Part shown: positions 42,006-49,995 of the stretch, one piece after another | Layout: each line of letters begins with the position of its first letter | Numbering within the stretch: position 1 is the first letter of the stretch | DNA from: Streptomyces canus | Lineage (GTDB): Bacteria; Actinomycetota; Actinomycetes; Streptomycetales; Streptomycetaceae | Length of the DNA stretch: 64,000 nt | NCBI RefSeq assembly: GCF_001514145.1 | Contig: NZ_KQ948669.1 | Coordinates: 1 to 64,000, forward strand | Direction of reading: 5' to 3' | The notes under the pieces: model-generated | What the model saw: the letters and a program-made list of their open reading frames with translations, nothing else | Database searches by the model: none | Told to the model about the DNA's origin: nothing | Program-made: the position numbers and the translations under genes

Positions 42006-42830
42006 ATGACCATCGTCCCCTCCACCACAGCCGCCCGCCCCGACCAGGGCGTCGGTCCGCTTCTGCGCGCCTGGCGGGAGCAACGGCGGGTCAGTCAGCT
42101 GGAGTTGGCGCTGCGGGCGGACTCCAGTGCCCGGCACATCAGCTTCATCGAGACGGGACGCTCCCGCCCGAGCGAGGAGATGGTGCTGCGGCTCGCCGAG
42201 CACCTGGACGTGCCGGTACGGGAGCGCAATGCGCTGCTCCTCGCGGCGGGATATGCCCCGCGCTTCCCGGAGACCCCGCTGGACGATCCGGCCCTGGACG
42301 CCCTGCGCGAGGGGATCGAGCGGCTGATCCAGGGGTATGAGCCCTACCCCGCTCTGGTGTTCGATGCCGCGTACCACGTCGTGGCGGCGAACCGGGGCAT
42401 CATGATGCTCCTCGACGGCATCCCGGAGTCCCTGCTCCGGCCCCCGCTCAACACCATGCGGCTCACCCTGCACCCCGAGGGTCTCGCCCCGCGCATCCGC
42501 AACCTGCGGGAGTGGCGCGGCCACCTGCTGGAACAGATGCGGCGGCAGATCGCCCTGCGCCGCTCCGAGTCGCTGCGGAAGCTGTACGAGGAGGTGTCGG
42601 CGTACCCGGTGCCGGTCCCCGAGACCGACGACAGCCCCGAACAGCCGGATCCCGTCCCGTACTTCGCGCTGCCGATGCGGATCGAGCACGAGGGCCGCAC
42701 GCTGTCGTTCATCTCGTCCACGTCCACCTTCAACACGCCCATGGACGTGACGGTCGCCGAGCTGGCCATCGAGACGTTCCTCCCGGCCGACCCGTCGACG
42801 GTCAAGTACCTCCACTCACTGCTGCCCTGA
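42006..42830 (+). CDS. XRE family regulator with MmyB-like ligand-binding domain
   Basis: A 274-aa protein. HTH (about 15-75): LLRAWREQRRVSQLELALRADSSARHISFIETGRSRPSEEMVLRLAEHL. The C-terminal MmyB-like domain (about 100-270) has PYPALVFDAAYHVVAANRG, NTMRLTLHPEGLAPRIRN, LRKLYEEV and LSFISSTSTFNTPMDVTVAELAIETFLPADPST. These features match a large actinobacterial family that often controls neighbouring short-chain dehydrogenases. Here no such gene is adjacent. ATG 42006 is the conserved start; a TACGGT -10-like element 8 bp upstream implies a very short leader. Confidence 0.9.
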   Translation: MTIVPSTTAARPDQGVGPLLRAWREQRRVSQLELALRADSSARHISFIETGRSRPSEEMVLRLAEHLDVPVRERNALLLAAGYAPRFPETPLDDPALDALREGIERLIQGYEPYPALVFDAAYHVVAANRGIMMLLDGIPESLLRPPLNTMRLTLHPEGLAPRIRNLREWRGHLLEQMRRQIALRRSESLRKLYEEVSAYPVPVPETDDSPEQPDPVPYFALPMRIEHEGRTLSFISSTSTFNTPMDVTVAELAIETFLPADPSTVKYLHSLLP

Positions 42831-42930
42831 CGGGGCGCGGGGACGGGCCCCGGACCGGAGTGCGCCGGCCCGGAACCCGTGACCATCACGATCCCGGCCG
42901 CCCGGCTCCCGGTCGATTACGCGGGAGGTA

Positions 42931-43023
42931 ATGAAGGAAGCGGTCGTGACCGGTGAGCCCGGCACGGGGACATGGCACACTGCACGCAAGCTTCGACGCG
43001 TAGGGGAGGCGTGGCGTGAGTGA
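42931..43023 (+). CDS. Possible 30-codon leader peptide before the DUF5753 gene
   Basis: GGGAGG then TA and ATG gives a well-placed start for MKEAVVTGEPGTGTWHTARK and ten more residues, ending TGA 43021-43023, overlapping the GTG start of the next gene by 8 bp in another frame. No conserved motif is recognisable. The overlap would suit translational coupling, but chance cannot be excluded. Confidence 0.2.
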   Translation: MKEAVVTGEPGTGTWHTARKLRRVGEAWRE

Positions 43024-43879
43024 GCGGCGACCTGCGCCGACCGTGGGCCAGGTGGTGCTCGGCAGACGGCTTCAGGAACTGCGGGAGGCGGCCGGCCTCA
43101 AGCGCGAGGAGGCCGCGCAGGTACTGCGGGTGGCCCCCGCGACCGTGCGGCGCATAGAAATGGCCGAGGTCGCCCTGAAGATCCCGTATGTCCAGGTGCT
43201 TCTGGAGACGTACGGCGTCTCCGGGGAACAGGTCGACGCCTTCGTCCAGCTGGCCGAGGAGGCGAACAAACCGGGCTGGTGGCAGCGGTTCCACGATGTG
43301 CTGCCCGAGTGGTTCAGCCTGTACGTGAGCCTGGAGGGCGCGGCCGGGATCATCCGGTCCTACGAGCCGCACTTCGTGCCCGGACTGCTGCAGACCGAGG
43401 ACTACGCGCGCGCCGTCATGGAGGCCGGGACCATCGGGCAGGCGGGTTCCGAGGCGCTGGAGCGGCATGTGTCGCTGCGCATGGCCCGGCAGAAGCTTCT
43501 GGAGCGGCCGAACCCGCCCCACCTGTGGGTGATCATGGACGAGACGGTGCTGCGCCGCCCGGTGAGCATCCGCTCCGAGGTGATGCGCGAGCAGCTGGAC
43601 AAGCTCCTGGAGTTCGCGGAGCGCGACCGGGTCACGCTCCAGGTGTGCGAGTTCGAGGAGGGCCCGCACCCGGGGACGTACGCGCCCTTCTCGCTGTTCC
43701 GCTTCTCCGAGCCGGAGCTGCCCGACTTGGTCTTCACCGAGTACCTGACCGGTGCGCTGTACCTCGACTCCCGCCAGGAGGTCGCCACGCATCTGGAGGT
43801 CCTGGACCACATGTCGGCGCGAGCCGCGTCGGCCGAGCGCACGAAGAAGCTGCTGCGGGAGCGCCGCGAGGACTTCTGA
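43016..43879 (+). CDS. XRE regulator with DUF5753 (WhiJ/Scr1-like)
   Basis: A 287-aa protein. HTH about 14-70 (GRRLQELREAAGLKREEAAQVLRVAPATVRRIEMAEV), then DUF5753 (about 95-280): IRSYEPHFVPGLLQTEDYARAVM, LWVIMDETVLRRPV, QLDKLLEFAERDRVTLQVCEFEEGPHPG and VFTEYLTGALYLDSRQEVATHLEVLDHM. Such proteins usually neighbour a small DUF397 partner. Here the immediate downstream gene is a DUF574 methyltransferase, 16 bp away, another combination common in Streptomyces. They influence development and antibiotic production in known cases. GTG 43016 with GGGGAGG upstream. Confidence 0.92.
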   Translation: MSERRPAPTVGQVVLGRRLQELREAAGLKREEAAQVLRVAPATVRRIEMAEVALKIPYVQVLLETYGVSGEQVDAFVQLAEEANKPGWWQRFHDVLPEWFSLYVSLEGAAGIIRSYEPHFVPGLLQTEDYARAVMEAGTIGQAGSEALERHVSLRMARQKLLERPNPPHLWVIMDETVLRRPVSIRSEVMREQLDKLLEFAERDRVTLQVCEFEEGPHPGTYAPFSLFRFSEPELPDLVFTEYLTGALYLDSRQEVATHLEVLDHMSARAASAERTKKLLRERREDF

Positions 43880-43895
43880 GGGGAGAGGACACCGC

Positions 43896-44690
43896 ATGAC
43901 CGGATCCGACGCACCCGGAATCGACACGAGCCGCCCGCACCCGGCGCGGGTGTACGACTGGTGGCTGGGTGGCAAGGACAACTACCCGGTGGACGAGGCA
44001 CTGGCCCGCAAGATCCTCGAGGTGGACCCCACCGTGGTGCGCGGGGCGCGTGCCAACCGCCGCTTCATGCACCGGGCGGTGCGGACGGCCGCGGAGGCCG
44101 GTGTCCGCCAGATCCTCGACATCGGCACCGGCATCCCCACCGAGCCCAATCTGCACCAGGTGGCGCAGGAGATCGCCCCCGAGTCGAAGGTCGTGTACGC
44201 GGACAACGACCCGATCGTCCTGAGGCACGCGCAGGCCCTGCTGCACAGCACCCCCGAGGGCGCCACGACCTATGTGCACGCGGACGTCCGCGACCCGGAC
44301 GCCATCCTGCGGCCGGCCGCCGAGACCCTGGACTTCTCGGAGCCGGTCGCGCTGTCCCTGGTGGCGCTCACCCACTACCTCAACGACGACGCGTACGGGC
44401 TGCTCAAGCGGTACGTCGCCGAGCTCGCCCCGGGCAGTTTCGTGATCCTCTCGCAGGTCACGCCCGATCTGAGCCCCCAGGCCGTCGAAAGGGCCGCCGA
44501 GCAGTTCCGCCGCAGCGGCACCCCCTTCTTCCCCCGCTCGCTCGCCGAGTTCTCCCGCTTCTTCGACGGCCTTGAGCTGCTCGGCCCCGGGGTGATCCCG
44601 GTGTCGGGCTGGCGTCCGGGTCCAAAGGACGTGGCGGCCCAGGCGGAGGGCATCGTGCCGGTGTACGCGGGGGTCGCGCGCAAGGTCTGA
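43896..44690 (+). CDS. DUF574 SAM-dependent methyltransferase (Methyltransf_19)
   Basis: A 264-aa protein. PHPARVYDWWLGGKDNYPVDEALA is the family signature; ILDIGTGIPTEPNLHQVAQEIAPESKVVYADNDPIVLRHAQALL carries motifs I and II; YVHADVRDPDAIL and VALSLVALTHYLNDD follow. DUF574 proteins are SAM-binding and typically sit beside XRE/DUF397 genes in Streptomyces; their targets are unknown. ATG 43896 with GGGGAGAGGA upstream, 16 bp after the DUF5753 gene. A palindrome ACCCGTACGGGT (44690-44701) begins at the stop and may be part of a terminator. Confidence 0.93.
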   Translation: MTGSDAPGIDTSRPHPARVYDWWLGGKDNYPVDEALARKILEVDPTVVRGARANRRFMHRAVRTAAEAGVRQILDIGTGIPTEPNLHQVAQEIAPESKVVYADNDPIVLRHAQALLHSTPEGATTYVHADVRDPDAILRPAAETLDFSEPVALSLVALTHYLNDDAYGLLKRYVAELAPGSFVILSQVTPDLSPQAVERAAEQFRRSGTPFFPRSLAEFSRFFDGLELLGPGVIPVSGWRPGPKDVAAQAEGIVPVYAGVARKV

Positions 44691-44836
44691 CCCGTACGGG
44701 TGCCGTGAACGGGTGCGCTCCCGCGCCCCGCCCTAGGTTCGAAGCAGCCGCGGGCAAGCCGGGGGAGCGCACGTGACCGACACCCGGACATCGCCGCGAC
44801 CGCGATACGAGACACGGACGACGCTGAGGAGACCTG

Positions 44837-45322
44837 ATGCCCTCGGACGCTGTGCTGTACCAGGCGGCGGCGCTCTGCCTGACGTATCCCGGCGACGACT
44901 TCCGCGCGCGGCTGCCGCTGCTGCGTGAGGCGGCCCCGCAACTGCGGGAGTTCGTCGACCACGCGGCGGTGACGCCCGCGCAGGACCTGGCGGCGCACTA
45001 TGTCCAGGTCTTCGACTTCGGGAACCGGCACAGTCTGTATCTGAGCTCGTGGCAGGACGGGGACACACGGCGCGGTATGTCGTTGGTGCGCTTCCAGGAC
45101 GTCTACCGGGCCGCCGGGCTGGAGTTCACCGGTGAGGAACTGCCGGACTTCCTGCCCTCGGTGCTGGAGTTCGCGGCCCGCACCGGGGACCTCGGCCTGC
45201 TCACCGAGCACCGCGACGCTCTGGAGCAACTCCGTTCCCGGCTCACCGGCTTCGGCACGCCGTACGCGACGGTCCTCGACGCCGTGTGCGCCACGCTGCC
45301 GATCGCGGGGACGCACCTCTGA
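44837..45322 (+). CDS. narJ: Orphan nitrate reductase assembly chaperone NarJ
   Basis: A 161-aa TorD/NarJ-family protein. AAALCLTYPGDDFRARLPLL, AAHYVQVFDFGNRHSLYLSSWQDGDTRRGMSLVRFQDVYRAAGLE and LPDFLPSVLEFAA are NarJ hallmarks. NarJ delivers the molybdenum cofactor to NarG of respiratory nitrate reductase. Normally it is third in narGHJI. Here the gene stands alone: upstream is the DUF574 gene, downstream the convergent dnaK. ATG with CTGAGGAGAC upstream. A small open frame starts at GTG 44773 in the preceding gap (MTDTRTSP...) and may be a remnant, which I cannot prove. The chaperone could serve an unlinked NarGHI or be a relic. Confidence 0.88.
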   Translation: MPSDAVLYQAAALCLTYPGDDFRARLPLLREAAPQLREFVDHAAVTPAQDLAAHYVQVFDFGNRHSLYLSSWQDGDTRRGMSLVRFQDVYRAAGLEFTGEELPDFLPSVLEFAARTGDLGLLTEHRDALEQLRSRLTGFGTPYATVLDAVCATLPIAGTHL

Positions 45323-45329
45323 CGGAATG

Positions 45330-47186
45330 TCAGGCAGCCCCGCCCTTCTGGTCCTTCTCGTCGTCCACGATCTCCGCGTCCACCACACCCTCCTCCTCCT
45401 GGTGCGGTGCGGACGGTTCGTCCTGCGGCGGCTGTTGGGCCTGGGCGTACATCGCCTGGCCCATCTTCTGGCTGACGGAGGCGAGGTTCTCGACGCCGCC
45501 CCGGAGGGTGGTGGTGTCGGCGTTCTCCTCCAGCAGCCGCTTCAGTTCCGCGACCGCCGACTCGACCTCCGTCTTCGTGTCGGCGGGGACCTTGTCGCCG
45601 TTCTCCCGGACGAACTTCTCGGTCTGGTACACGAGTTGCTCGGCCTGGTTGCGGGTCTCGGCGGCCTCGCGGCGATTGCGGTCCTCCTCGGCGTACTGCT
45701 CGGCCTCGCGCATCATGCGGTCGATGTCGTCCTTGGGCAGCGCCGATCCGCCGGTGACCGTCATCTTCTGTTCCCGCCCCGTCGCGAGGTCCTTGGCCGA
45801 GACGTGCATGATCCCGTTCGCGTCGATGTCGAACGCGACCTCGATCTGGGGGACGCCTCGCGAGGCGGGCGGCAGGCCGGTCAGGTCGAAGACGCCGAGT
45901 TTCTTGTTGTACGCGGCGATCTCGCGTTCGCCCTGGTAGACCTGGATGCCGACCGAGGGCTGGTTGTCGGTCGCGGTGGTGAAGATCTCCGAACGGCGGG
46001 TGGGGATCGTGGTGTTGCGCTCGATGAGCTTCGTCATGATGCCGCCCTTGGTCTCGATCCCCAGGGACAGCGGGGTGACGTCGAGGAGGAGCACGTCCTT
46101 GACGTCGCCGCGGATGACGCCCGCCTGGAGCGCCGCGCCGACCGCCACGACCTCGTCCGGGTTGACGCCCTTGTGCGGGTCCTTGCCCGTGAGCTCCCTG
46201 ACCAGGTCCGTGACCGCGGGCATCCGTGTGGAGCCGCCGACGAGGATCACGTGGTCGATCGCGGCGAGCTTGATGCCGGCGTCCTTGACCGCCTGGTGGA
46301 ACGGGGTCTTGCAGCGGTCGAGCAGATCGGCGGTGAGCTCCTGGAACTGGGCGCGGGTCAGCTTCTCGTCGAGGTGGAGGGGTCCCTCGGCGGAGGCGGT
46401 GATGTAGGGCAGGTTGATCGTGGTCTCGGAGGACGACGACAGCTCGATCTTCGCCTTCTCGGCCCCCTCGCGCAGCCGCTGCAGCGCCATCTTGTCCTTG
46501 CCGAGGTCGACGCCGTACTGCCCCTGGAACTTCTTCACGAGGTGCTCGACGACCCGCTGGTCCCAGTCGTCGCCGCCCAGGTGTGTGTCGCCGTTGGTGG
46601 CCTTGACCTCGATGACCCCGTCGCCGATCTCCAGCAGGGACACGTCGAAGGTGCCGCCGCCCAGGTCGAAGACCAGGACCGTCTGCTCCTCGCCCCGGTC
46701 CAGGCCGTACGCCAGCGCGGCCGCCGTGGGTTCGTTGATGATCCTCAGGACTTTCAGCCCCGCGATCTCCCCGGCCTCCTTGGTGGCCTGCCGCTGGGAG
46801 TCGTCGAAGTAGGCGGGCACCGTGATCACGGCGTCGGTGACGTCCTCGCCGAGATAGGACTCGGCGTCCCGCTTCAGCTTCTGCAGCACCCGCGCCGACA
46901 GCTCCTGCGCCCGGTACCGGGTGCCGTCGACGGAGCCCTGGTCCGGGAAGCGCCAGCTCCCGTCGCCCATGTGCCGTTTCACGGAGCGCGCGGTGCGCTC
47001 GACATTGGTGACGGCCTGCCGCTTGGCGACCTCGCCCACCAGCACCTCGCCGTTCTTGGCGAAGGCCACGACCGACGGTGTGGTCCTGGCCCCCTCCGCG
47101 TTGGCGACGACCGTGGGTTCACCGCCCTCCAGCACGGCGACCACCGAGTTCGTGGTCCCGAGATCGATCCCTACCGCTCGTGCCAT
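45330..47186 (-). CDS. dnaK: DnaK-type Hsp70 chaperone (orphan paralogue)
   Basis: A 618-aa protein starting ARAVGIDLGTTNSVVAVLEGG. Hsp70 signatures: the phosphate loops GIDLGTTNS and VFDLGGGTFDVSLLEI, VILVGGSTRMPAV, the interdomain linker DVLLLDVTPLSLGIET, and a Gln/Glu-rich tail ending in VVDAEIVDDEKDQKGGAA. It refolds or protects proteins in an ATP cycle with DnaJ and GrpE. Neither grpE, dnaJ nor hspR is adjacent, so this is probably a second DnaK rather than the main operon copy. ATG 47186 with AAGGGGA upstream. Its promoter overlaps a HAIR-like element. It converges on narJ with 7 bp between stops. Confidence 0.95.
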   Translation of the reverse strand: MARAVGIDLGTTNSVVAVLEGGEPTVVANAEGARTTPSVVAFAKNGEVLVGEVAKRQAVTNVERTARSVKRHMGDGSWRFPDQGSVDGTRYRAQELSARVLQKLKRDAESYLGEDVTDAVITVPAYFDDSQRQATKEAGEIAGLKVLRIINEPTAAALAYGLDRGEEQTVLVFDLGGGTFDVSLLEIGDGVIEVKATNGDTHLGGDDWDQRVVEHLVKKFQGQYGVDLGKDKMALQRLREGAEKAKIELSSSSETTINLPYITASAEGPLHLDEKLTRAQFQELTADLLDRCKTPFHQAVKDAGIKLAAIDHVILVGGSTRMPAVTDLVRELTGKDPHKGVNPDEVVAVGAALQAGVIRGDVKDVLLLDVTPLSLGIETKGGIMTKLIERNTTIPTRRSEIFTTATDNQPSVGIQVYQGEREIAAYNKKLGVFDLTGLPPASRGVPQIEVAFDIDANGIMHVSAKDLATGREQKMTVTGGSALPKDDIDRMMREAEQYAEEDRNRREAAETRNQAEQLVYQTEKFVRENGDKVPADTKTEVESAVAELKRLLEENADTTTLRGGVENLASVSQKMGQAMYAQAQQPPQDEPSAPHQEEEGVVDAEIVDDEKDQKGGAA

Positions 47187-47236
47187 CGCTGTCCCCTTCC
47201 GCCAGGGATGTCCACCAGGGAGCCGTCCCGCACTCC

Positions 47237-47266
47237 AGCACAAAACTTGAGTGCGCTCTTGTCAAT
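47237..47266 (-). promoter_or_regulatory. dnaK promoter with HAIR-like (HspR) element
   Basis: On the minus strand TTGACA (47265-47260), a 17-bp spacer and TGTGCT (47242-47237) form a promoter about 50 bp before the ATG. Between and over these lies ATTGACA-N7-ACTCAAG (47266-47246): the right half matches the HAIR half-site ACTCAAG exactly, the left half is degenerate. HspR repression is likely but possibly weak. Confidence 0.6.
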
Positions 47267-47283
47267 GGCGCGGGTGGCCCTGC

Positions 47284-48042
47284 TCAGTGGGACGAGTACC
47301 CCGGCGGACGCTCCTTGTGCGGCTCCCCGCGCAGCGCGACGGCCCTTCTCGGCCGGTCGGTGATCAGGACGTCGACGCGTGGATGGCCGAGAAACGCCCG
47401 CATCAGGGTGTCGTCGTTGACCGTCCAGACCATGGTGAACAGGTCGTGCCGGGCCGCCTGGCGGAGCACGCTGGCGCGGGCCAGCCGCTGGTGCACGGCC
47501 ACCCCGCTCGCGCCGCAGGCGCGCACCCGGCGCATCGGCAGCAGCTCGCTGAGCCGGGTGCCGGCCAGCCGGGTCCGGGCGATCTCCTTGCGGTCGCGCC
47601 CCAGCGACAGCGCGGTACGCACACGCGGGAAGGCTCGCGCGATGGCCGCGACGGAACGGTCCTCCAGAGTCGTGGCGACGAAGCCGTCCACGCCGAGCAG
47701 GGCGACCGCCCGGTCGATCAGCTCGCGCTCGTAGCCGCTCTCCTTCAGGTCCAGATGCCCGACCAGCTTCCCCGCGATCAGGGACATCACCTCGTCGACG
47801 ACCGGCACCCGACGACCGGACCGTTCGCTGAGCTCGGCGTGGGTGATCTCGCTGAGCAGTGGGCCGGTGTGTCCCACCCGGGGGTCGTGGTGGACGACGA
47901 AGACTCCGTCCGCCGTACGCCGGATGTCGAACTCGACGTACTCCGCCCCGGACCGGATCGCGTCCTCGTAGGCCTCCCAGGTCGCGGCGCCGGCACGCTC
48001 GGATCCGCCCCGGTGGGCGGAGACGGCGGGACGTCGTGGCAT
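47284..48042 (-). CDS. Glycerophosphodiester phosphodiesterase family protein
   Basis: A 252-aa GDPD barrel. SAHRGGSE (catalytic His, Arg), AEYVEFDIRRTADGVFVVHHDP (metal-binding Glu and Asp, second catalytic His) and HLDLKESG are the signature blocks; TMVWTVNDDTLMRAFLGHPRVDVLITDRP is the C-terminal block. It hydrolyses glycerophosphodiesters to glycerol-3-phosphate and an alcohol. No signal peptide, so cytoplasmic. Its start is 7 bp after the stop of the CorA-like gene, suggesting co-transcription. Confidence 0.92.
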   Translation of the reverse strand: MPRRPAVSAHRGGSERAGAATWEAYEDAIRSGAEYVEFDIRRTADGVFVVHHDPRVGHTGPLLSEITHAELSERSGRRVPVVDEVMSLIAGKLVGHLDLKESGYERELIDRAVALLGVDGFVATTLEDRSVAAIARAFPRVRTALSLGRDRKEIARTRLAGTRLSELLPMRRVRACGASGVAVHQRLARASVLRQAARHDLFTMVWTVNDDTLMRAFLGHPRVDVLITDRPRRAVALRGEPHKERPPGYSSH

Positions 48043-48049
48043 ACGGCTC

Positions 48050-49408
48050 TCAGCTTCCGGACGGTGGACGGGACGGCGACCGCGGTGCGGGCACCGGGGC
48101 GGCCGTCGGGGTCGCCAGCAGCGCGCCGGAGCGCCTGCTGACCCGTCTGAGCAGGAGGTATCCGATCACGGCGAGGGCGATGAAGGGAAGCCAGGCCAGC
48201 AGGTACGCCGGGAGGTAGTGGGCGTCGAAGATGGACCGCCGATTGTCCACGTTGGAGGCGTTGGCCCCGAAGAACGCCAGCAGCAGCGTCGGCGGCAGAG
48301 CGATGCCGGTGGCCACCGCGACGAGCGCCGACACCGTACGGTCCCTGCGGTCGTCGCGCTCGGCGAGCTGGGCCTGCAGCGCGGCCGAGCGGGCGCTGAT
48401 CACCGAGGTCAGGCGCTCGACCATCCTGGCGGAGTTGTCCAGACTGTCGGGGATGCCGAGGGCGTCGCGCAGCGAGGACTGGAAGGCCTCCATGACCATC
48501 TCGGGGATCAGCAGGCTGTCGACGTACGCCTCGACGCCGAAGGCCAGGTCCAGCTGGAGTTCGTTCACCCCGTCGGAGAGCCGGGAGATCAGCCTGCGGA
48601 TCTCGTACGGCGACTCGGCCGCGGCCTGTTCGTTGGCGCGCATGGTCTCGAAGGCGGCCAGCCGGGTGCGCTGGAGGACGGCGAGGGCGGAGACCATGCC
48701 GACGGCGACCAGGATCAGGCCGTTCTCCACGTGCTCGGCCCAGCCGGCGTGGACGGAGACCCCGCGGCCGTGTGCGGAGAGCGTGCGGCCGTTCTTGTGG
48801 AGGTGGGGCGGTTCGGACGTGGACAGCCGGCCGCGGTACACGATCTCGTTCAGCAGGGTGGGCAGGCGGGTCTCTTCGGGGCCCAGCAGGTCGTTCTCCA
48901 AGTCACCACCGGGAAAGACCAGTTGGTGGACGTTCTGGCCGAAGGCGAGCGGCTCCCGCGGGGCGAGCCGGCCGCCTAGCGCGTCGAGCAGGGCTGTGGT
49001 GCCGAGCGTGATCCGGTCCCGGTCGAAGCAGGTGTCGGCGAGCCACGCCGCGAGGGCGGCAGGAGGCGTCTGTCCGGCGAATCCGCAGTCCAGGGCCAGG
49101 GTGATGTCCCCGCGCGGGGTGGCGAGGACGGCGATCTCGACGGACGCGAGGTCGAGTCCGTGGTCGCCGTGCGGCAGCCGCAGCTCCTCGGGTGCCACGT
49201 CCTCGACGAGCACCGGCACGGGCAGCACCGCCTCGCTGGACTTCAGGTGCAGGGCGAAGCGGCCGAAGTCGAATCTGTCGACGAGACTGCCCAGCGAGGG
49301 CCGCCCCGGGTCCAGGCGGCCGGTGAGGCTGAACAGCACGACGACACGGGTGAGTTCACGGGTGCCTGAGTCGAGTGCCGCCGTACCGCCGGCCGTTCCC
49401 ACCGTCAT
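48050..49408 (-). CDS. CorA-like two-helix membrane protein lacking GMN motif
   Basis: A 452-aa protein. A soluble N-terminal region (about 1-240) and a long helical region (QRTRLAAFETMRANEQAAAES to LQAQLAERDDRRD) lead to two C-terminal helices, VSALVAVATGIALPPTLLLAFF and YLLAWLPFIALAVIGYLLL. This is the CorA/ZntB topology, but the GMN motif after helix 1 is replaced by GAN (FFGANASNVD). Divergent CorA relatives without GMN often have altered ion selectivity or none. ATG 49408 with GGGAGG upstream. The C-terminal tail is Pro/Ser-rich. Confidence 0.7.
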   Translation of the reverse strand: MTVGTAGGTAALDSGTRELTRVVVLFSLTGRLDPGRPSLGSLVDRFDFGRFALHLKSSEAVLPVPVLVEDVAPEELRLPHGDHGLDLASVEIAVLATPRGDITLALDCGFAGQTPPAALAAWLADTCFDRDRITLGTTALLDALGGRLAPREPLAFGQNVHQLVFPGGDLENDLLGPEETRLPTLLNEIVYRGRLSTSEPPHLHKNGRTLSAHGRGVSVHAGWAEHVENGLILVAVGMVSALAVLQRTRLAAFETMRANEQAAAESPYEIRRLISRLSDGVNELQLDLAFGVEAYVDSLLIPEMVMEAFQSSLRDALGIPDSLDNSARMVERLTSVISARSAALQAQLAERDDRRDRTVSALVAVATGIALPPTLLLAFFGANASNVDNRRSIFDAHYLPAYLLAWLPFIALAVIGYLLLRRVSRRSGALLATPTAAPVPAPRSPSRPPSGS

Positions 49409-49502
49409 TGTGTTCCCTCCCGCGCCACCGAACCGATCCCCGAACCGCGCCACGCGCAGACCGCCCCGGACGAGCGGCCTGCGCGAGGTGGTGCCTTCGG
49501 GT

Positions 49503-49931
49503 TCAGGCGAGTTTCGCGTCCAGTGTGATCGGGACGGACTTCAGGGCCTGGCTGACCGGGCAGTTGGCCTTGGCGTCGTCCGCGGCGGCGGCGAAGCCCT
49601 CCTCGTCCAGGCCCGGCACGGTGCCCTCGACGGTGAGGTGGATGCCCGTGATGCCCTCGCCCGGCTGGAAGGTGACGTCGGCCGAGGTGACGAGCTTGGT
49701 GGGCGGGGTGCCCGCGCCGTTCAGGGCGTGCGACAGCGCCATCGAGAAGCAGCTGGAGTGCGCGGCGGCGATCAGCTCTTCGGGGCTGGTCTTGCCGTTG
49801 GCGTCCTGGGAGCGCGAGGCCCACGTGACCGGCTGTGCCTCGATGGCACCGGAGGAGTCGAAGTTGACGACACCGCTCCCCTCGAGGAGGTTGCCTTCCC
49901 AGACGGTGTGTGCGGAGCGCGTGGTAGCCAC
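49503..49931 (-). CDS. osmC: OsmC/Ohr family peroxiredoxin
   Basis: A 142-aa protein with both catalytic cysteines: HSSCFSMALSHAL and AKANCPVSQAL. SPEELIAAAHSSC is the OsmC-type helix. It reduces organic hydroperoxides and is usually osmotically or stress induced. GTG 49931 with AAAGGA upstream fixes the start; TTRSAHTVWEGNLLEGSG is the conserved N-terminus. It lies 64 bp downstream of the VWA gene on the same strand and 94 bp before the CorA-like gene. Confidence 0.93.
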   Translation of the reverse strand: MATTRSAHTVWEGNLLEGSGVVNFDSSGAIEAQPVTWASRSQDANGKTSPEELIAAAHSSCFSMALSHALNGAGTPPTKLVTSADVTFQPGEGITGIHLTVEGTVPGLDEEGFAAAADDAKANCPVSQALKSVPITLDAKLA

Positions 49932-49995
49932 GGTCAGTCCTTTCGTGTGGTCCCGCTGACGGGGGTGTACGGGAACCATCCGATCACACTACGGC

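Noticed and set aside
44690..44739. A promoter for narJ built on TAGGTT at 44734
   Set aside because: The -10-like element exists but the only -35-like sequence lies 23 bp away, too far for a standard promoter.
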